From Candidatus Pelagibacter communis (lineage in GTDB: Bacteria > Pseudomonadota > Alphaproteobacteria > Pelagibacterales > Pelagibacteraceae), in assembly GCF_001179985.1 (NCBI RefSeq), contig NZ_CVSI01000028.1, forward strand, positions 37,332-101,331: 64,000 bases of DNA. The letters run 5' to 3'. The position numbers were made by a program, and so were the translations under genes. Below, in pieces: positions 43,746-51,466 of the stretch; position 1 is the first letter of the stretch; each line of letters opens with the position of its first letter. The notes under the pieces were generated by a model. That model had not been told where the DNA came from. It did no database searches and worked only from the letters and a program-made list of their open reading frames with translations.

Positions 43746-44492
43746 ATGTCTAAAACTATCGTTATAATACCATCAAGATTAAGCGCAACTCGCCTTCCTA
43801 ATAAACCTTTGCTAAAAATAGGCAATTTATCAATAATTCAGCATGTTTATAAAAGAGCAATAGAGTCTAAAGTTGGCGAGGTCTATGTAGCCACAGGAGA
43901 TAAGGAAATTGCAAATGAGATTTTAAAAATAAAAGGTAAATTTATTTTAACCAAAAAAAAACACAAAACTGGCACAGATAGAATATTTGAAGCATATAAA
44001 AAAATCAGTAAAAAATTCAATTGTGAATATATTATTAACCTTCAAGGAGATGAACCTTTTATCAATCCTAAAGATATTGTTAATTTAAATAATAATATAA
44101 TTTCAAAAAATTCAGATATTGGTACGCTCGGAAACAAAATTAACAAGGTTGATTTTATAGATAAAAGTATTGTTAAAGTAATTACCAATAACAACATAGA
44201 AAAAAAAAAAATATCTAGAGCAAAAAAATTTTTAAGGAAATGCAAACATTCCAAAAAAAATATTTATGGTCATATTGGGATTTATCAATTTAGGACATCC
44301 ATTTTAAAAAAATTTGTAAATTTAAAACAATCCAAGAATGAAATTAAACATAGACTTGAACAGTTAAGAGCTATTGAAAATGGTATTAATATTGATGTTG
44401 TATATAGTAAAAATAAGTTTTTTGGTATTGATACAGTTGAGGATTATGTGGAAATAAAAAAAATTATGGAATATAAAATCAAGAAATTATGA
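43746..44492 (+). CDS. kdsB: 3-deoxy-manno-octulosonate cytidylyltransferase
   Basis: 248 residues from the ATG at 43746, giving the family start MSKTIVIIPSRLSATRLPNKPL; an ATG 11 codons upstream has no family match. NLQGDEPFI near residue 95 binds metal and CTP. It activates KDO as CMP-KDO for LPS. 4-nt overlap with pheA. Confidence 0.94.
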   Translation: MSKTIVIIPSRLSATRLPNKPLLKIGNLSIIQHVYKRAIESKVGEVYVATGDKEIANEILKIKGKFILTKKKHKTGTDRIFEAYKKISKKFNCEYIINLQGDEPFINPKDIVNLNNNIISKNSDIGTLGNKINKVDFIDKSIVKVITNNNIEKKKISRAKKFLRKCKHSKKNIYGHIGIYQFRTSILKKFVNLKQSKNEIKHRLEQLRAIENGINIDVVYSKNKFFGIDTVEDYVEIKKIMEYKIKKL

Positions 44493-45319
44493 AAATTGTT
44501 TATCAAGGATCTCCCGGTGCCTATTCCCATTTAGCTGCGAAGAAAATTTATCCAGAATATGAGTTCGTAGCTTATAATACTTTTGAAGATTGTTTTAAGC
44601 ATTGTAATGAAAATGAAGAACATAAAACAATAATACCAGTAGAAAATTCTATAGCAGGAAGGGTTGCTGACATTCAGTATTTGATTAATAAATACAAACT
44701 ACAAATTTACGCGGAACATTTTCAGGAAATAAAACACAATTTAATGATTTTAAAAAATAATGAACTTAAAAACGTTAAGTCAGTGAGGTCACATTCTCAA
44801 GCAATTTCTCAATGTCGAAAATTAATCAATTCCAATAAATTTGAACCTATAATTGCTGCCGATACTGCAGGTAGCGCAAAGTATATTAGTGAAAAAAAAA
44901 TTCACAGTGAAGCTGCTATTGCATCAGAACTTGCTGCTAAAATTTATGACTTAAAAATTGTAAAAAAAAATATTGAGGATAATCGAAGTAATGTGACCAG
45001 ATTTTTAATAATGGGCAAGAAGAAATCTCATCCAGAATTTGAAAATAAAAATTATATTACAAGTTGTATATTTAAAGTCAAAAATAAACCTGCTGCCTTG
45101 TACAAATGTCTAGGTGGTTTTGCAACCAACAATGTTAATTTAAGTAAGTTAGAGAGCTTTTCAGACCAAAATAGTTTTGAACAATATTTGTTTATTTGTG
45201 ATATGTACGGCCACATTGAAGATCCAAAAATCCAGAAATCTTTAGAAGAACTAGGTTTCCACACAGTCAATCTGGATATACTTGGTGTTTATGAAGCAAG
45301 CGATTACAGAAATATTTAA
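44489..45319 (+). CDS. pheA: Prephenate dehydratase
   Basis: 276 residues: PDT domain (YQGSPGAYSHLAA, EHKTIIPVENSIAGRV, catalytic Thr-Arg-Phe in NVTRFLIMG) and ACT domain. No chorismate mutase is fused. In the ACT domain the phenylalanine-binding ESRP motif reads LESFSD, as in other alphaproteobacterial PDTs, so the feedback site may differ. Makes phenylpyruvate. Confidence 0.93.
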   Translation: MKIVYQGSPGAYSHLAAKKIYPEYEFVAYNTFEDCFKHCNENEEHKTIIPVENSIAGRVADIQYLINKYKLQIYAEHFQEIKHNLMILKNNELKNVKSVRSHSQAISQCRKLINSNKFEPIIAADTAGSAKYISEKKIHSEAAIASELAAKIYDLKIVKKNIEDNRSNVTRFLIMGKKKSHPEFENKNYITSCIFKVKNKPAALYKCLGGFATNNVNLSKLESFSDQNSFEQYLFICDMYGHIEDPKIQKSLEELGFHTVNLDILGVYEASDYRNI

Positions 45320-45335
45320 TATTTCAAAACTTTTA

Positions 45336-45365
45336 TTGTAGACTAGAAAATATAACTGTTATAAT
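45336..45365 (+). promoter_or_regulatory. Promoter of the SRP RNA gene
   Basis: TTGTAG (45336-45341), 18-nt spacer, perfect TATAAT (45360-45365). The -10 ends 5 nt before the predicted RNA 5' end at 45371, exactly where initiation is expected, which makes this the best-supported promoter in the window. Confidence 0.75.
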
Positions 45366-45370
45366 AAATT

Positions 45371-45456
45371 GGGGCCAATCAGGTGGTATTACCATAAACT
45401 CCCCCAGACTTGAAAAAGAGCAAGGGTAATGAGTATTCTCCAGGTTGGTTGGTCCC
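45371..45456 (+). ncRNA. ffs: Signal recognition particle 4.5S RNA (small type)
   Basis: The terminal stem GGGGCCAA (45371-45378) pairs with TTGGTCCC (45449-45456). The conserved tip reads CAGA-CTT-GAAA-AAG-AGCA (about 45405-45422): the GNRA-type tetraloop and the AGCA side of the symmetric loop that Ffh binds. Length about 86 nt, shorter than E. coli 4.5S RNA (114). The position before dnaX is the typical one. The 3' end lies 6 nt before the dnaX ATG, without a U-tract between. Confidence 0.82.
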
Positions 45457-45462
45457 TTTGAA

Positions 45463-47136
45463 ATGAGCACTAACAAAACAGTATTAGCAATAAAGTACAG
45501 ACCTCAAGTTTTTGATGAGCTAGTTGGTCAAAGTATAATTGTAGAAACAATAAGAAAATCTATTTCATTAAACAAAATTCCTAACGCATTTTTATTCACA
45601 GGTATTAGAGGTGTTGGAAAAACTACAATTGCTAGAATTTTAGCGAAAGCACTTAATTGTGCAGATCCAAAAAAAAATAATTGCTTAAATAATTGTTGCA
45701 GTAATTGTTCTCAAATCAGTGAGTCGAGGCATATTGATGTTCTTGAAATGGATGCAGCAAGCAAAACAGGTGTAGATGATGTTAGAGACCTTATTGAATT
45801 TTCAAGATACGGACCAACATCTTCTAAGTATAAAATATTTATAATTGACGAAGTTCATATGCTCAGCAAGCAAGCATTCAATGCTTTATTGAAAACTCTA
45901 GAGGAGCCACCAGAGTATTTAAAATTTATTTTTGCAACTACTGAAGTTAACAAAATACCTGTAACAGTGCTTTCCAGATGCCAAAGATTCGATTTATTGA
46001 GAATCAGTTTTGATGAATTATTAACCTTCTTAAAAAAAGTAACTTTGTTAGAAAAAAAGGAATTAGATGAAGAAATATTAAAACTCGTAGTAAAAATATC
46101 AGAAGGTTCTGTTAGAGATTCTTTGTCTTTACTCGACAGGGTATTTTTAAGTGATAACGATAACGGCAAAAAACTTAACTTAAAGTCAGTACAAAAAATT
46201 TTTGGTTACTTTGGTAAAGGTTACCTTTTAGATCTGATTATTGAAATATTTAAAGGTAATGAGAAAAAAGTTTTAGAATTATATAAGAATATCTATAATC
46301 AAGGAGTAGAACCAAAATTGTTTATCAACGATTTTCTTGAGATAATATATTATTTAAAAAACAACCAAAATATAGATAATTTAAGTTCATCTTTAGATTT
46401 TACAGACTCAGATTTTGAAAGAATAAAGAATTTATCAAATAGTGTTGATAATAGATCATTACTTTTATTTTGGGAATATTCTGTCAATATATTAAGTGAA
46501 ATCAATTTGGTCTCTAACCAACATTTGGCTGTGGAAATGTTTTTAATCAGATTGATGTATTTAAAAAAAGAAGTTTTGGGCACATCAGATAATTCAATAT
46601 TATCAAATGATGGGAATAAAAATAAAGATCAAATAAATGAAAATTATGTAAAGAATTTATATAAAGATATAAACAATAATAAAACAATTGATCAAATTAA
46701 ATTTTCTTCTCAAGAAGAGGAAAAAATTTCGATAGATGATAAAAAGATCTCAAATAAAACAGAGATAAATTCTTTTTCTGATTTAATATCAGTTTGTGTT
46801 TCCAAAAAGGAGATCGAGCTAAAGTATGAATTAGAAAATAATGTTAATTTAATTAGCTTCAAAAATAATAATATTGAAATTTCATTCAATGATAATCTAA
46901 ATAAAAATTTTATTAAAAATTTAACAACTAAACTACTAAACTGGACAGGAGAGAGATGGATTATAACGTTATCAAAAAAAACTGGATTAAAAACTATGAA
47001 AGAAATGGAAGTTCAAAACAATAATAATAAATTAGATGATTTAAAAAATTCTGAATTATTTAAAGAAGCAATCAATTTATTTCCAGACTTAGAAATTGTT
47101 AATATTAAAGATATAAAGGAAGATAGTAGTGACTGA
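45463..47136 (+). CDS. dnaX: DNA polymerase III subunit gamma/tau
   Basis: 557 residues from the ATG at 45463; an upstream in-frame start at 45445 lies inside the SRP RNA. Walker A GIRGVGKT at 47-54, a zinc cluster with Cys66, 74, 78 and 82, DEVH at 129-132. Clamp-loader domains I-III end near residue 368 and the remainder is the low-complexity, Asn/Lys-rich tau-type tail. Tau ties the clamp loader to polymerase and helicase. A slippery site lies at the boundary (separate entry). 8-nt overlap with ybaB. Confidence 0.94.
   Translation: MSTNKTVLAIKYRPQVFDELVGQSIIVETIRKSISLNKIPNAFLFTGIRGVGKTTIARILAKALNCADPKKNNCLNNCCSNCSQISESRHIDVLEMDAASKTGVDDVRDLIEFSRYGPTSSKYKIFIIDEVHMLSKQAFNALLKTLEEPPEYLKFIFATTEVNKIPVTVLSRCQRFDLLRISFDELLTFLKKVTLLEKKELDEEILKLVVKISEGSVRDSLSLLDRVFLSDNDNGKKLNLKSVQKIFGYFGKGYLLDLIIEIFKGNEKKVLELYKNIYNQGVEPKLFINDFLEIIYYLKNNQNIDNLSSSLDFTDSDFERIKNLSNSVDNRSLLLFWEYSVNILSEINLVSNQHLAVEMFLIRLMYLKKEVLGTSDNSILSNDGNKNKDQINENYVKNLYKDINNNKTIDQIKFSSQEEEKISIDDKKISNKTEINSFSDLISVCVSKKEIELKYELENNVNLISFKNNNIEISFNDNLNKNFIKNLTTKLLNWTGERWIITLSKKTGLKTMKEMEVQNNNNKLDDLKNSELFKEAINLFPDLEIVNIKDIKEDSSD
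46560..46592 (+). promoter_or_regulatory. Possible -1 frameshift site in dnaX
   Basis: In phase, the heptamer T TTA AAA begins at 46560 and runs on into AAA G (A7 at 46563-46569). A -1 slip leads within seven codons to TAA at 46590-46592, giving a 376-residue gamma-like product ending at the clamp-loader domain III. No downstream stem-loop or upstream SD-like stimulator is obvious. Confidence 0.4.
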
Positions 47137-47446
47137 CTTTAATAAAATTTTAGAAAAAGCAAAAGAGATAGAATCAAAAGTTAAAGAAAGTCAGGAGAAA
47201 ATTAAAAATATTAAAGCCGAGGGATCTTCTGGTGGAGGTGAGGTTACTGTAGTTTTAAATGGAGATGGTGAAATTGAAAATTTATTTATTTCAGATAGAC
47301 TGTTTAAAGATGATAAGTCTTTGTTAGAAGACTTAATAATTGCAGCACACAATAATGCAAAAAATAATCTTAAATCCAAGACCTCTGATGAACTTTCAAA
47401 AGTAACAGGAGGCTTTGGAATACCAGGTTTCAAATGGCCATTATAA
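47129..47446 (+). CDS. ybaB: YbaB/EbfC nucleoid-associated protein (GTG start)
   Basis: 105 residues from GTG at 47129, which precedes the dnaX stop by 5 nt. GGGEVTVVLNGDGEI and the C-terminal GGFGIPGFKWPL are typical. Forms a tweezer-like dimer that binds DNA. The dnaX-ybaB-recR order is the classic one. Confidence 0.93.
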   Translation: MTDFNKILEKAKEIESKVKESQEKIKNIKAEGSSGGGEVTVVLNGDGEIENLFISDRLFKDDKSLLEDLIIAAHNNAKNNLKSKTSDELSKVTGGFGIPGFKWPL

Positions 47447-47452
47447 AAAATT

Positions 47453-48046
47453 ATGGAACTTAAGGAAATTGAGGATCTAATAAAGGCTGTATCTAAATTT
47501 CCAGGATTAGGCCCTAAGTCTGCAAAAAGAATTATATTAAAATTAATAAATAACAAAAATGAGTTAATGAAACCTACGATAAATGCTTTATTGGATGTTT
47601 ATAAAAATATATCAAGATGTAATTATTGTGGAGTATTAAAATCCTCAAAAGACGAATGTAATAACTGTAGGAACTTACAAAAAAAATTTTCAAAGATCTG
47701 TGTAGTTGAAAATATTGCAGATCAATGGAGTATCGAAAGTACTAATATATTTAGTGGTTATTTCCACATTCTTGGTGGGACAATCTCTGGGAGTGTAGAT
47801 AAAAATCAAAGAATACTTATAGAATCTCTAATCGAGAGAGTTAAAAAGCAAAATATTGAGGAGGTTATTGTAGCTACAAGTGCAACAGTTGAAGGTCAAA
47901 CTACAGCTTATTATATTGAAGAAACTCTCAAAAATTTAAATGTAAAAATTTCTAAATTAGCTCAAGGTCTACCAGTAGGCGGTGAAATAGAAAGTTTGGA
48001 TGATGGTACATTATTTTCTGCATTTAAAAATAGAACAGAGCTTTAA
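47453..48046 (+). CDS. recR: Recombination protein RecR
   Basis: 197 residues. N-terminal HhH (FPGLGPKSAKRIIL), zinc finger CNYCG...CNNC, Toprim with VVENIADQWSIES, C-terminal GLPVGGEIE. It loads RecA at gaps with RecF/RecO. Its stop shares TTAA (48043-48046) with the stop of glcB. Confidence 0.95.
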   Translation: MELKEIEDLIKAVSKFPGLGPKSAKRIILKLINNKNELMKPTINALLDVYKNISRCNYCGVLKSSKDECNNCRNLQKKFSKICVVENIADQWSIESTNIFSGYFHILGGTISGSVDKNQRILIESLIERVKKQNIEEVIVATSATVEGQTTAYYIEETLKNLNVKISKLAQGLPVGGEIESLDDGTLFSAFKNRTEL

Positions 48047-50199
48047 TTTTTTTTTAAATATCTGTTATAATGTAATAATGGTTCTGTATAACCAGATGGT
48101 TGATCCTTACCTTTAAATATTAAATCGCATGCCGTTTTAAAAGCAATAGATTTTTCAAAATTTTTTGACATCTTTTCATAGTTTGAGTCATTCTTATTTT
48201 GATCGTCTACTATTTTGGCCATTTTCTTCAATGTCTCTAAAACTTGAAACGTAGTGCATATGTTATGATGAAGCCAATTAGAAATGTGTTGTGAGGATAT
48301 TCTTAAAGTTGCCCTATCTTCCATTAATCCAATATTATTGATATCAGGAACTTTTGAACAGCCAACTCCACTATCAATCCATCTTACAACATAACCCAAA
48401 ATTCCTTGACAATTATTTTCTAACTCATTTCTGATATCATCTACATTCCAAATTGGATTTTGTATGATAGGTATAGATAGTAATCCGTTTAAATCGAATT
48501 TTATTTTATTTTTAATTTTTTTTTGAACATCAAAAACATTTATTTTATGATAATGCATAGCATGCAAGGTTGCTGCAGTTGGTGACGGTGTCCAAGCACA
48601 ATTTGCACCAGATTTTGGATGATTAATTTTTTGCACTAACATATTCTGCATTTTATCTGGAGCTGCCCACATACCTTTTCCAATTTGGGCTTTTCCTGAA
48701 AAACCACACTCTAATCCTATCTTTACGTTATTATTTTCATATGCTTTGATCCATTTCGAATTTTTCATATCACCTTTTTTCATCATAGGGCCTGCTTCCA
48801 TTGATGTATGCATTTCATCTCCAGTTCTATCAAGAAATCCTGTGTTAATAAAAACCACTCTTTTTTTTACTCTCTTAATACATTCCTTAAGATTTGAGCT
48901 TGTTCTTCTTTCCTCATCCATTATGCCAATCTTCACTGTGTTTCTTTTAAGATTTAAAACATCTTCAACTTTAGAAAATATTTCATCGGCAAATGATACT
49001 TCATCTGGACCATGCATTTTAGGTTTCACAATATAGATAGAACCTGTCCTGGAATTTTTTTTTCTATTTAAATCGTGAAGGCAAGCAGCTGATGTCATGA
49101 ATGCATCTAAAATTCCTTCCGGAATTGGGGATTTATCTGAAAAAAGGATAGCAGGGGTCTTCATTAAATGTCCAACATTTCTATTTAGTAATAAAGCTCT
49201 TCCATGCAATCTAAGATTTTTTCCATTTGAAGAAATATAGTTTCTATCTGAATTTAAAAATCTTTCATATTTTTTTCCTAATTTTTCAAATTTTACTTTA
49301 AGGTCACCTTTCATTAGTCCTAACCAGTTTCTGTATCCTAAGACTTTGTCTTCAGCATCAACAGCTGCTACACTGTCTTCATGGTCTATAATTGTGGAAA
49401 CTGCAGACTCTATTACTAAATCACTAAGACCTATAGGATCATTATTAGCACTAAAAGCATAAGGATTTATAATTAACTCAACATGTAGATTGTTATTGAC
49501 CAATAAAACCCCTTTTAATTTTTTTTTGTCTGATCTATGTCCTTTATATTGTTTAATGTTTTTAAGTTTAATATTTTTATTATCAATTTTTAACACAAGT
49601 TTGTTTGCGATTATCTTTAAAGTGTTAACTTTCTTCCAGGATCCATTTTTCAATGGAAATATTTCATCAAGGAATTCTCTACAGTATCTAATTACTTTTC
49701 CACCTCTTACAGGATTGTATCTGTTGTCTAATTTTTCCGAACCAATTGCGTCAGTCCCATAAAGTGCATCATACAGACTTCCCCATCTAGCATTTGCTGC
49801 ATTTAGAGCGTATCTGGCATTAGATACGGGAACTACTAACTGTGGACCAGGTATCCTTGCAATTTCATCATCAACATTTTTAGTCTGAATTTTAAAGTTA
49901 GTAGTTTTTTTCTTTAAGTATCCAATTTCTACAAGAAACTTTTTGTATTTGTTAAGATTAAATTTTTTTCCTTTATTTCTTAAATGCCACCAATTTATCG
50001 AATTTTGAAGATCCTTTCTTATTTTGATTAAATTTTCGTTTTTTTCTCTTAAATTATACAAAGTTTTTTCTAAACCAGACCAAAATTGTTTTGGTTTAAT
50101 TTTGGTTTTTCTTAAAAGCTCATTGAGGACAAAATTATATAAATTCTTACTTACAAATAATCTTCCTACAGATTTATATTTATTTTTTATTTTATCCAT
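48043..50199 (-). CDS. glcB: Malate synthase G
   Basis: 718 residues, the large monomeric type. Landmarks: GMWAAPDKM, RGSIYIVKPKMHGPDEV-like segment (glyoxylate/Mg site) and the C-terminal helical domain with LHHNICT. It condenses glyoxylate and acetyl-CoA to malate, letting the cell use glycolate/glyoxylate carbon. In Pelagibacter this gene is described as controlled by a glycine riboswitch; in the 107-nt leader region here I find no such element. Confidence 0.94.
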   Translation of the reverse strand: MDKIKNKYKSVGRLFVSKNLYNFVLNELLRKTKIKPKQFWSGLEKTLYNLREKNENLIKIRKDLQNSINWWHLRNKGKKFNLNKYKKFLVEIGYLKKKTTNFKIQTKNVDDEIARIPGPQLVVPVSNARYALNAANARWGSLYDALYGTDAIGSEKLDNRYNPVRGGKVIRYCREFLDEIFPLKNGSWKKVNTLKIIANKLVLKIDNKNIKLKNIKQYKGHRSDKKKLKGVLLVNNNLHVELIINPYAFSANNDPIGLSDLVIESAVSTIIDHEDSVAAVDAEDKVLGYRNWLGLMKGDLKVKFEKLGKKYERFLNSDRNYISSNGKNLRLHGRALLLNRNVGHLMKTPAILFSDKSPIPEGILDAFMTSAACLHDLNRKKNSRTGSIYIVKPKMHGPDEVSFADEIFSKVEDVLNLKRNTVKIGIMDEERRTSSNLKECIKRVKKRVVFINTGFLDRTGDEMHTSMEAGPMMKKGDMKNSKWIKAYENNNVKIGLECGFSGKAQIGKGMWAAPDKMQNMLVQKINHPKSGANCAWTPSPTAATLHAMHYHKINVFDVQKKIKNKIKFDLNGLLSIPIIQNPIWNVDDIRNELENNCQGILGYVVRWIDSGVGCSKVPDINNIGLMEDRATLRISSQHISNWLHHNICTTFQVLETLKKMAKIVDDQNKNDSNYEKMSKNFEKSIAFKTACDLIFKGKDQPSGYTEPLLHYNRYLKKN

Positions 50200-50306
50200 C
50201 GTTTTATAATATTTTATTTAATTCAATATTTACAAGGATAATTTCTGATAATATTGTCATGATCATTTTGTTGCCTTTTTTTATAATATAATGAATATTA
50301 TTATAC

Positions 50307-51419
50307 ATGAAAAACTATTTAAATTTCGAAAACGATATAAAAGATATTGAATTAGAGATAGAAAAATTACAAGATCCTTACAACAATGAGGGCATATCAA
50401 CTGTTGATACTGGTAAAATTGACAAATTACAATCAGATCTGGATAAAAAACTCAGGGATGTTTATTCAAATCTTGACCCTTGGCAAACAACTTTGGTTGC
50501 TCGACATGAGGACAGGCCTAAATCAAAATTTTTTATAGATAATTTATTTGAAAATTTTTTTCCTTTACAAGGAGATAGATTGTTTGGTGAGGACAAATCT
50601 TCAATAACTGGACTTGCAAATTTTGAGAGGCACTCTGTTATAGTTATTGGACAAGAAAAAGGTGATGATTTAAACACTAGGATTGAGAGAAACTTTGGGA
50701 TGATGAAGCCAGAAGGATACCGTAAATCTATAAGACTAATGAAAATTGCAGATAAATTTGGACTACCAGTTATAATTTTTATAGATACACCAGGCGCTTA
50801 TCCAGGCGTTGGTGCTGAGGAAAGAGGTCAAGCAGAAGCGATAGCTAAATCAATTGAGTGTTCTTTATCATTAGGAGTACCAACAATTTCAATAATTATA
50901 GGAGAGGGAGGATCGGGGGGAGCAATTGCTTTAGCCTCCTCAAATAGAATATTAATGTTTGAAAATGCTATATATTCAGTAATTTCCCCAGAAGGATGCG
51001 CTTCTATTCTGTGGAGAGATCCAAAAAAAACTTTAGAGGCAGCAACGGCAATGAAGCTTACATCTAAAGATTTATTAAAATTAAAAATAATTGATGAAAT
51101 AATTTTAGAGCCGAGTGGTGGAGCTCACAGAGATAAAGATCAAATTCTTAAAGACCTAAAAACTTCAATAAGTAGAAGTTTAAGTGAATTATCGGCAATG
51201 TCTAGGGAAGAAATAATAGAACAAAAAAAAAGTAAGTTTTTAAATATTGGAAGAGAAAAAGCCATTTCCAAAAATACTTTATCTTCTGATGATTTGTTCT
51301 CTAGCAATAAAAATAAAATACTACATGTGAAAAATAAAATTTTAAATAAAAAAGTTATAATTATTTCTTTAGTTTTTACAATTTTATTTTTGTTTTTATC
51401 GTTATTATACTTTAGCTAA
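50307..51419 (+). CDS. accA: Acetyl-CoA carboxylase carboxyltransferase subunit alpha with C-terminal membrane segment
   Basis: 370 residues against about 319 in E. coli. Residues 1-315 are the normal AccA: coiled N-terminus, MMKPEGYRKSIRLM, FIDTPGAYPGVGAEERGQ, GEGGSGGAIA, SPEGCASILW. After the usual end (KKSKFLNIGRE, about 306-317) comes a polar linker with many Lys and then a hydrophobic stretch at 350-369, ending in Phe-Ser. The extension is in frame and continuous with no second gene, so AccA may be tail-anchored in the inner membrane. Divergent from glcB. Confidence 0.93.
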   Translation: MKNYLNFENDIKDIELEIEKLQDPYNNEGISTVDTGKIDKLQSDLDKKLRDVYSNLDPWQTTLVARHEDRPKSKFFIDNLFENFFPLQGDRLFGEDKSSITGLANFERHSVIVIGQEKGDDLNTRIERNFGMMKPEGYRKSIRLMKIADKFGLPVIIFIDTPGAYPGVGAEERGQAEAIAKSIECSLSLGVPTISIIIGEGGSGGAIALASSNRILMFENAIYSVISPEGCASILWRDPKKTLEAATAMKLTSKDLLKLKIIDEIILEPSGGAHRDKDQILKDLKTSISRSLSELSAMSREEIIEQKKSKFLNIGREKAISKNTLSSDDLFSSNKNKILHVKNKILNKKVIIISLVFTILFLFLSLLYFS

Positions 51420-51466
51420 AAAACCGCAGCATTTTTTACATTTTTCTGGTAGCTTCAAATTTATAA

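Noticed and set aside
46050..46062. A AAA AAG heptamer in dnaX near codon 198
   Set aside because: A slip here would truncate within the AAA+ domain, giving no useful product; it shows such heptamers arise by chance.
51420..51466. Out-of-frame KLPEKCKKCCG reading after the secA stop, like a lost zinc tail
   Set aside because: The Cys pattern does not match CxCxSG...CH, it is in another frame and very short; probably chance.
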